NCBI GenBank assembly: GCA_017353855.1
Contig: JAFMSA010000083.1
Location: forward strand, 1-11,199
Origin: Alphaproteobacteria bacterium
GTDB lineage: Bacteria > Pseudomonadota > Alphaproteobacteria > ATCC43930 > CGMCC-115725
DNA length: 11,199 nucleotides
Reading direction: 5' to 3'
Part shown: piece after piece, positions 6,451-11,199 of the stretch
How the letters are laid out: every line of letters starts with the position of its first letter
How positions within the stretch are numbered: position 1 is the stretch's first letter
Made by a program: the position numbers and the translations under genes
Notes under the pieces: model-generated
Told to the model about the DNA's origin: nothing
The model's database searches: none
The model's input: the letters and a program-made list of their open reading frames with translations, nothing else

Positions 6451-6858
6451 ATGCCGAGTGCGCTTGAGGAGAAGGAGGCGATCCGCGAGGTCCTGGCGGA
6501 GTACTGTTTCCGGCTCGACGAGGGTCGCTTCGCTGAAATGGCAGCGCTTTTCACCGAGACCGGCACCTGGGACACGGCATTCGGCAGCGCGACCGGGCGC
6601 CCGGCGATTGCCGATCTGGCGCGAAGCCTGCGGGAGCGCGCCGGCAATCAGCGGCCCCGCGCGGTCCATCTCGTGACCAACATTTCGATTGCCCTCGACG
6701 GTGCGAGCGCGCGGGTGCGTTCGAATTGGACGGTGGTCCAGAACAGCCCGGATGGCCCAGAGATCGGCTCGGGCGGTGGCTACCGGGACGAAATGGTAAA
6801 AGAAGGCGGACAGTGGCTGTTCGGCTACCGCAAGATTGACCGCTTCATTGCTCCCTGA
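6451..6858 (+). CDS. SnoaL/NTF2-like fold protein
   Basis: The 135-residue protein has the typical short NTF2-like layout: an N-terminal helix (A-L-E-E-K-E-A-I-R-E-V-L-A-E-Y-C), then F-A-E-M-A-A-L-F-T-E-T-G-T-W-D near residues 28-42, and a C-terminal W-L-F-G-Y-R-K-I-D-R-F strand. Such proteins serve as small isomerases, dehydratases, hydrolases or ligand binders, and specificity cannot be read from sequence. The start ATG 6451 is set by AAGGAGG (6439-6445) 5 nt upstream; ATG 6447 is in another frame, and the upstream in-frame extension to 6250 looks non-coding. It is divergent from the selenoprotein gene and convergent with oxc, so it may be a single-gene unit. Confidence 0.85.
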   Translation: MPSALEEKEAIREVLAEYCFRLDEGRFAEMAALFTETGTWDTAFGSATGRPAIADLARSLRERAGNQRPRAVHLVTNISIALDGASARVRSNWTVVQNSPDGPEIGSGGGYRDEMVKEGGQWLFGYRKIDRFIAP

Positions 6859-6938
6859 GCCGCCCTCGCGACCGGCATCACGCTCGTCGCCCGCACCCCG
6901 CAACGACCCGGCCCGTGAGCTCGGTTTATCGGTGGCGG

Positions 6939-6958
6939 GCCGGCGGGAGACGGCCGGC
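6939..6958. terminator. Possible hairpin between convergent genes
   Basis: GCCGGC (6939-6944) and GCCGGC (6953-6958) can pair around an 8-nt loop in the 142-bp gap between the SnoaL-like gene and the end of oxc. There is no T-run on either side. It could help end transcription from either side, but GC-rich chance pairing is quite possible. Confidence 0.25.
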
Positions 6959-7000
6959 ACGCCGGAATAACGGGGATTGCATGCGGCGATCCGGGCGGCC

Positions 7001-8689
7001 TCACGTCTTCTGCGCGGCGGCGCTTCTCGGATTGAGGCTCTGGATGTGCCCGCTTTCGGTGCCGGCCGTCGGGTCGATGACGGCATTGACAAGCGCCGGC
7101 TTGCCGGACGCGATCGCCTCGCTCACGACCCTGGTGAGGTTCGGCGTGTCGGTTGCGTGATGCCCGGCGCCGCCGAACGCCTCGATGATCCTGTCGTAGC
7201 GCGCGTCGCGCAGCAGTCCGGTCGGTGAATAGGGCTTGTCCGGGGGGTCGCCGCGGTAGATCCCGTTATTGTTGAACACCACCGTGGTAACCGGCAATTC
7301 GTAGCGGCAGATCGTCTCGATCTCCATGCCGCTGAAGCCAAAGGCGCTGTCGCCGACGATCGCGACGACCGGCTTGCCGGTCACGGCGGCGGCGCCGACC
7401 GCATAGCCCATGCCGACGCCCATTACCCCCCAGGTACCGCTGTCGAGCCGGTGACGCGGCAGGCTCATGTCGATGACGTTGCGGGCGAAGTCGAGCGTGT
7501 TCGCCCCTTCGTTGACGATATAGACGTCCGGGTGGGCCGTCAGCGCATTGCGCACGGCGCGCAGTGCGGAGGAAAAGTTCATCGGGCTCGGGTCGGCGTT
7601 GAGGCGCGCCGCCATACGTTCGATGTTCTGCTGTTTGCGCTTGCCGATCTCGTCGATCCAGGCTGCCTGGCGCCCGATCCGGCCCGGCTTCAGTGTGCGG
7701 TTGAAGGCCGCGAAGGCCGATTTGATATCGCCGACCACCGGGGCGGCGATCGCCCGGTTGCTGTCGATCTCCGTCGGCGAGATGTCGACCTGCACAAATC
7801 GCGTCCCTTCCGACCACAGCGGCGGCCGGCCGTGCGACAGCAGCCAGTTGAGGCGTGCGCCCGCCAGCATCACGACATCGGCGTTGCCGATCGCGTAAGA
7901 GCGGGCGGCCGCGGCCGATTGCGGGTGGTCATCGGGCAGCAGGCCCTTGGCCATCGACATCGGCAGGAAAGGCATGCCGGTGGTTTCGACGAATGAGCGG
8001 ATTTCCGCGTCCGCCCGCGCATAGGCGGCACCCTTGCCGAGGATCGCGAGCGGGCGCTGGGCCGTCGCCAAGAGGTCGATGGCGCGCGCAACCGCTTCCG
8101 GCGCGGGGGGCTGCGGCGGCGCCGGATCGACGACCTTCACGAGCGAGTTCTTCGCGGTCCCGATATCGAGAGCGGAGCCCAGCACCTCGGCGGTCAGGTC
8201 GAGATAGACACCGCCGGGGCGGCCCGAGGAGGCGGCGCGGATCGCCCTCGCGATGCCGGTGCCGATGTCTTGCGGCCGGTTGATGCGGTAGGCCGCCTTG
8301 GCGTAGGGCTTGGCGGCGTTCATCTGGTCGAGCTCCTCGTAATCGCCTTGCTCGAGGTCGACGATCGCGCGGTCGCTCGACCCGCTGATGAGGATCATCG
8401 GGAAGCAGTTCGTCGTCGCGTTCGCCAAGGCGACCATGCCGTTCAGAAAGCCGGGCGCCGAAACCGTCATGCAGACGCCGGGCTTCTGCGTCAGAAACCC
8501 GCTGATCGCGGCAGCATTTCCAGCCGACTGCTCGTGCCGGAAGCCGAAGTAGCGTATGCCTTCGGCCTGCGCGAGCCGGAGCAAATCGGTGATCGGGATG
8601 CCGGCCACCCCATAGATCGTGTCAATCCCGTTCAGCTTCAGCGCTTCGACGACGAGATGAAAGCCGTCCGTCATTTCCGCTTCGCTCAT
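7001..8689 (-). CDS. oxc: Oxalyl-CoA decarboxylase (ThDP-dependent)
   Basis: The 562-residue protein matches Oxalobacter formigenes Oxc (568 aa) as I recall it, along its whole length. It catalyses oxalyl-CoA to formyl-CoA plus CO2. Visible landmarks are G-F-R-H-E-Q with E53 (ThDP-activating Glu), S-A-P-G-F-L-N-G, G-D-Y-E-E-L-D-Q with Y117 and E118 (Tyr120/Glu121 in O. formigenes), K-G-L-L-P-D-D-H-P-Q-S, G-T-W-G-V-M-G-V-G-M-G-Y, the ThDP/Mg segment G-D-S-A-F-G-F-S-G-M to N-N-N-G-I-Y, and the C-terminal S-G-H-I-Q-S-L-N. I chose ATG 8689, preceded by GGTGA 5 nt away; ATG 8701 would add four residues and has a poorer site. It should work with Frc, encoded nearby on the other strand, and is probably controlled by the GntR regulator between them. 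Confidence 0.96.
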   Translation of the reverse strand: MSEAEMTDGFHLVVEALKLNGIDTIYGVAGIPITDLLRLAQAEGIRYFGFRHEQSAGNAAAISGFLTQKPGVCMTVSAPGFLNGMVALANATTNCFPMILISGSSDRAIVDLEQGDYEELDQMNAAKPYAKAAYRINRPQDIGTGIARAIRAASSGRPGGVYLDLTAEVLGSALDIGTAKNSLVKVVDPAPPQPPAPEAVARAIDLLATAQRPLAILGKGAAYARADAEIRSFVETTGMPFLPMSMAKGLLPDDHPQSAAAARSYAIGNADVVMLAGARLNWLLSHGRPPLWSEGTRFVQVDISPTEIDSNRAIAAPVVGDIKSAFAAFNRTLKPGRIGRQAAWIDEIGKRKQQNIERMAARLNADPSPMNFSSALRAVRNALTAHPDVYIVNEGANTLDFARNVIDMSLPRHRLDSGTWGVMGVGMGYAVGAAAVTGKPVVAIVGDSAFGFSGMEIETICRYELPVTTVVFNNNGIYRGDPPDKPYSPTGLLRDARYDRIIEAFGGAGHHATDTPNLTRVVSEAIASGKPALVNAVIDPTAGTESGHIQSLNPRSAAAQKT

Positions 8690-9160
8690 GTGGCTCACCA
8701 TTCCAAGAATAGAGCAGCGTGGAAGACACCGAGCCCGGTTCGGAAGTCCCGTCGGCTCGGCTGCTTCGGTGGCGTTAGAAACCGGCGCATGAAGATCGTA
8801 GCGTTGATCGTGGTGTCGTAACAGGGCGTGGTCGGCGCAGACCCGGATTTCCGACAGAGCGCGATCGCCGCGCCATGGACAGCAGCGTGTCCGGCTTCAT
8901 CTCGCAGTGACGGACCGGTCGGGCTTCCCGCACGATCGTCGACCGGCCTTTGCCCGAGCCCGCAACCTCGCGCTGTGCGGAGCTTCTCGCAGCCGCTTCC
9001 GATCGCAGCAGCCGCGAGGCTCGACCGACCGCAGTCCGACACAACCTGCCGGGCGCCGCCACCGCGGCGCCAGGCAGCAATACAACCGGCCGGGGAGGCG
9101 TACTTGCCCGGCAGGGCAGCGATTTCAGCCGCGAAGTCGTGCTACGCCGGATCGATGTCG

Positions 9161-9184
9161 AAGGATAACCCAAAGGATAACCCA
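9161..9184. repeat. Two tandem copies of a 12-bp unit
   Basis: AAGGATAACCCA occurs exactly twice head to tail (9161-9172 and 9173-9184) in the non-coding stretch upstream of gntR. The repeat is exact and AT-richer than its surroundings. Function is unknown; replication slippage or a paired protein-binding site are both possible. Confidence 0.8.
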
Positions 9185-9343
9185 TAAGCGGTGAACAGCC
9201 CGACCGCCGCCGTCAGATCATCGGGCACACTGACCGGTGCGCGGCGGTACATGCGGGTCATGCTTCGCTCGGACGCAAGGGGTCAAAATGAGTCCGTTCC
9301 TGAGGGCGCGCTGCCCCGCGGAGGTGCGGCGGCCAAAAACGAA

Positions 9344-9372
9344 TTGCGGAATATCGTGGTATACCATATACC
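9344..9372 (+). promoter_or_regulatory. Predicted promoter of gntR (near-leaderless)
   Basis: TTGCGG (9344-9349) and TATACC (9367-9372) are spaced by 17 bp and would start transcription at about 9378-9380, at or next to the GTG start codon at 9379. No Shine-Dalgarno precedes that codon, which agrees with a leaderless or nearly leaderless mRNA. The -10 element coincides with the operator, so binding would block transcription. This is a sequence prediction only. Confidence 0.4.
9357..9372. promoter_or_regulatory. GntR/FCD-type operator, GGTATA-N3-TATACC
   Basis: GGTATA (9358-9363) and TATACC (9367-9372) are exact inverted repeats around CCA, and TGGTATACCA (9357-9366) is a 10-bp palindrome. 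This fits sites of FadR/FCD-type GntR regulators, which favour TGGT...ACCA-like dyads; E. coli NanR reads GGTATA repeats. It ends 6 nt before the regulator's own start codon, so autoregulation is the simplest reading. I saw no second copy just upstream of oxc or frc. Confidence 0.65.
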
Positions 9373-9378
9373 TTCGAT

Positions 9379-10110
9379 GTGTCCGTAGCCAGCCTGCAAT
9401 CCGGTCCTGCCCTCGATGTACCGCGGCTGGACGCCCAGCCCAGCTGTCGCGATCAGGCCTATGTCGCGTTGAAAAGGGCGATTACCGCGATGGATATTTA
9501 CGGCCATCCGCGGGAGATCCGGCTCGACGAGCGGCGGCTGTCGGAAGGGCTCGGGGTCAGCCGCACGCCGATCCGCGAGGCGATGACGTTACTCGAGCAG
9601 GAAGGTTTTGTGCGCACCCGCCCGCGCCGCGGCATCTTTGTCGTGCGCAAGACCAAGCGCGAAATCGTCGAGATGATCACGGTCATGGCGGCGCTTGAAA
9701 GCATGGCGGCGCGGCTTGCCGCCGCCCGCGCCGCACCGCCGGATTGGGCCGAACTGCACCGGCTCATGGATGATTTTCGCAACGGCAACGGCGGCGAGCG
9801 GCTCGCCGAGTATTCAGATGCGAACGTCGCCTTTCACCAGGCGATCATCAAAATGAGCGGATGCGCGCTGCTGTCCGAGATGACCGGCAACCTGTTCATC
9901 CATATGCGCGCGATCCGCAAGATCACGATCCACCAGGACAACCGCGCGGCCCGCTCGGTCGTCGACCATATGCGGATCATCGAGGCGCTCGAGCGGCGTG
10001 AGGCCGAACTTGCCGAGCGGCTGGCGCGCGAGCACACGCTCGGGCTCGCCGCGCATGTCGAAGAGCATGGAGATTTTCTCGACACGACGAATAGCGAGGC
10101 GAACCCATGA
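9379..10110 (+). CDS. GntR-family transcriptional regulator with an FCD ligand-binding domain
   Basis: The 243-residue protein has an N-terminal winged helix-turn-helix (about residues 27-90) with L-S-E-G-L-G-V-S-R-T-P-I-R-E-A-M and a wing R-P-R-R-G-I-F-V. It is followed by an all-helical FCD domain (about 97-230). Likely metal or ligand-site residues are N149 and H153 in N-V-A-F-H-Q-A-I, H197 in V-D-H-M-R-I-I, and H219 or H226. Such regulators usually repress catabolic genes until they bind a small carboxylate. Lying between oxc and frc, this one probably responds to oxalate or a CoA-cycle product. The start GTG 9379 has no Shine-Dalgarno but sits right behind a promoter/operator. An in-frame ATG downstream would cut into the helix-turn-helix. 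Confidence 0.92.
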   Translation: MSVASLQSGPALDVPRLDAQPSCRDQAYVALKRAITAMDIYGHPREIRLDERRLSEGLGVSRTPIREAMTLLEQEGFVRTRPRRGIFVVRKTKREIVEMITVMAALESMAARLAAARAAPPDWAELHRLMDDFRNGNGGERLAEYSDANVAFHQAIIKMSGCALLSEMTGNLFIHMRAIRKITIHQDNRAARSVVDHMRIIEALERREAELAERLAREHTLGLAAHVEEHGDFLDTTNSEANP

Positions 10111-10115
10111 AGCAT

Positions 10116-10216
10116 GGTCATTCCGCCGATCGGCGCCGCCGAGCCCAGGCGTCCCGCGTTGTGAAAGGCCGGTGCTGCTGGATTGCGGGCATGCCCCTCG
10201 GGCATCCCGGAATGAC
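10116..10216. repeat. REP-like palindromic intergenic element
   Basis: GTCATTCCG (10117-10125) and CGGAATGAC (10208-10216) are perfect terminal inverted repeats about 100 bp apart. Inside, CGGG plus ATGCCC (10186-10196) pairs with GGGCAT plus CCCG (10200-10209) around a CTC loop with one bulged C, a strong hairpin. The ends and the T-G-G-A-T-T-G-C-G-G-G stretch resemble dispersed palindromic repeats common in alphaproteobacterial intergenic DNA. It fills most of the gap between gntR and frc and may attenuate or end read-through. Copy number in the genome is not visible here. Confidence 0.6.
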
Positions 10217-10237
10217 GTCAGGGGCGGAGGTACGGTG

Positions 10238-11199
10238 ATGAAGCAAGCACTCGAAGGTGTGCGGGTTCTCGATTTGAGTCATGTTCAGGCGGGCCCCACT
10301 GGCACGCAGCTCCTGGCGTGGATGGGGGCCGATGTGATCAAGATCGAGATGCCCGGGCGCGGCGATATTACACACGGGCAGTTGCAGGACGTGCCGGGCG
10401 CCGACAGCCTCTATTACACGATGCTGAACTCGAACAAGCGCAGCATCACGGTGAATCTGAAGTCGCCGAACGGGAAGGCGGTGATCGAAGAGCTGGTGCG
10501 GCGCTGCGACATCATCGTCGAGAATTTCGGCCCCGGCGTGCTCGACCGTCAGGGCTTCACCTGGGAGCGCTTCCAGCAATTGAATCCTCGGGTCATCTAT
10601 GCCTCGATCAAGGGATTCGGGCCGGGGCCGTACCAGGATTGCAAGGCCTATGAGAACGTCGCGCAATGCATGGGCGGCGCGGCGAGCACCACTGGCTGGG
10701 AGGACGGGCCGCCGACGGTCACCGGCGCGCAGATCGGGGACAGCGGCACGGGCGTGCACGCCGTGGCGGGAATCCTCGCGGCCCTCTACCAGCGCGAGCG
10801 CAGCGGCAAGGGCCAGCGCGTCGAAGTCGCGATGACCGACGCGGTGCTGAATTTGTGCCGGGTCAAGATGCGCGACCAGCAGCGGCTGATGCGGGGACCG
10901 CTGCCCGAATATCCCAACCGGGAATTCGGCGATGCGGTACCGCGCGCCGGGAACGCTTCGGGTGGCGGCCAGCCGGGAGCGGCGTTGCGCTGTGCGCCGG
11001 GCGGCCCCAATGATTACGTGTATGTGATCATCCAGCCGCCGAGCTGGGCGCCGCTGATGAAGCTGTGCGGCCGCGAGGAGCTGATCACCGATCCGGGATA
11101 TGCGACACCGCAGGCACGTTTGCCGAAGATCCCGGAATGCTTCTCGATCGTCGAGAAATGGACGATGACGAAGACCAAATTCGAGGTGATGACCGCGCT
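10238..11199 (+). CDS. frc: Formyl-CoA:oxalate CoA-transferase, N-terminal part (cut by the right window edge)
   Basis: The 320 visible residues match the class III (CaiB/BaiF) enzyme Frc, which moves CoA from formyl-CoA to oxalate. Landmarks are T/S-H-V-Q-A-G-P near residues 14-20 with Q17, N-S-N-K-R-S-I near 64-70, V-E-N-F-G-P-G, V-Y/A-Y-E-N-V-A-Q-C near 137-144, and I-G-D-S-G-T-G-V-H with D168, equivalent to the catalytic Asp169 of O. formigenes Frc. The G-G-G-Q-P loop over the active site has A-S-G-G-G where the reference has A-G-G-G-G. About 17 residues of the linker before this loop are missing relative to the O. formigenes sequence. The start ATG 10238 has GGAGGT 6 nt upstream. It follows gntR by 127 bp and supplies oxalyl-CoA for Oxc. 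Confidence 0.95.
   Translation, partial: MKQALEGVRVLDLSHVQAGPTGTQLLAWMGADVIKIEMPGRGDITHGQLQDVPGADSLYYTMLNSNKRSITVNLKSPNGKAVIEELVRRCDIIVENFGPGVLDRQGFTWERFQQLNPRVIYASIKGFGPGPYQDCKAYENVAQCMGGAASTTGWEDGPPTVTGAQIGDSGTGVHAVAGILAALYQRERSGKGQRVEVAMTDAVLNLCRVKMRDQQRLMRGPLPEYPNREFGDAVPRAGNASGGGQPGAALRCAPGGPNDYVYVIIQPPSWAPLMKLCGREELITDPGYATPQARLPKIPECFSIVEKWTMTKTKFEVMTA

Larger units (their letters stand above)
8690..9378. other. Long intergenic region between divergent oxc and gntR
   Basis: About 690 bp hold no gene I can support. Short ORFs on both strands are Arg/Ser/Pro/Ala-rich, overlap one another and lack ribosome binding sites or recognisable motifs. The visible elements are a 12-bp tandem duplication (9161-9184) and the operator/promoter of the regulator at the right end (9344-9372). 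The oxc promoter must also be here, but I could not place it. The region might be a decayed gene or an old insertion scar. Confidence 0.5.

Noticed and set aside
8788..8820. Ten-codon ORF (M-K-I-V-A-L-I-V-V-S) as a leader peptide
   Set aside because: No ribosome binding site, no downstream gene on that strand within 500 bp and no attenuator structure seen.
8695..9185. Overlapping short ORFs on both strands between oxc and gntR
   Set aside because: Composition typical of non-coding GC-rich DNA, no ribosome binding sites, no motifs.
9275..9310. Stretch resembling the ends of IS21-type insertion sequences (GGGGTCAAAATGAGTCC)
   Set aside because: Too short, with no partner end, no target duplication and no transposase fragment nearby.
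10107..10235. Small ORF overlapping the gntR stop (ATGA)
   Set aside because: It lies almost wholly inside the REP-like palindromic element and has no ribosome binding site of its own; its Arg-rich product looks like a repeat translation.

Overview
This is a GC-rich window with dense, mostly leftward gene packing, overlapping stop/start codons and alphaproteobacterial-looking protein sequences. I infer a soil- or rhizosphere-type alphaproteobacterium; no rRNA or marker gene fixes the taxon. I saw no complete insertion sequence, tRNA, CRISPR array or phage gene.

Region 1 (1-5141, minus strand) is one compact operon read right to left. It encodes a secreted DUF6134-like protein, a fold-type II PLP enzyme of the cysteine synthase/CBS superfamily, a two-subunit class I CoA-transferase, a luciferase-like flavin monooxygenase, and a nicotinamidase cut by the left window edge. 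The genes are joined by 4-nt or 11-nt overlaps or gaps of about 11-18 nt; the one larger possible gap depends on an uncertain start. The set looks catabolic, but its substrate cannot be read from the sequence. The only obvious promoter region lies just upstream of the DUF6134 gene and carries a perfect 10-bp inverted repeat (5182-5206).

Region 2 (5322-6251, minus) is a GRDB-family gene (glycine/sarcosine/betaine/D-proline reductase selenoprotein B-like). It appears as two ORFs only because an in-frame TGA sits at the first position of a redox motif read as U-P-V-C. I read this as selenocysteine and annotate one 309-residue selenoprotein. A small SnoaL/NTF2-like gene (6451-6858, plus) is divergent from it.

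Region 3 (7001-11199) is an oxalate-degradation module: oxalyl-CoA decarboxylase (oxc, minus), a GntR/FCD regulator (plus) and formyl-CoA:oxalate CoA-transferase (frc, plus, cut by the right edge). Frc makes oxalyl-CoA and formate from formyl-CoA and oxalate; Oxc decarboxylates oxalyl-CoA back to formyl-CoA, closing the cycle. The regulator gene has a GGTATA-N3-TATACC operator directly upstream, overlapping a possible promoter that would give a nearly leaderless mRNA. A REP-like palindromic element separates gntR from frc, and about 0.7 kb between oxc and gntR holds no supported gene.
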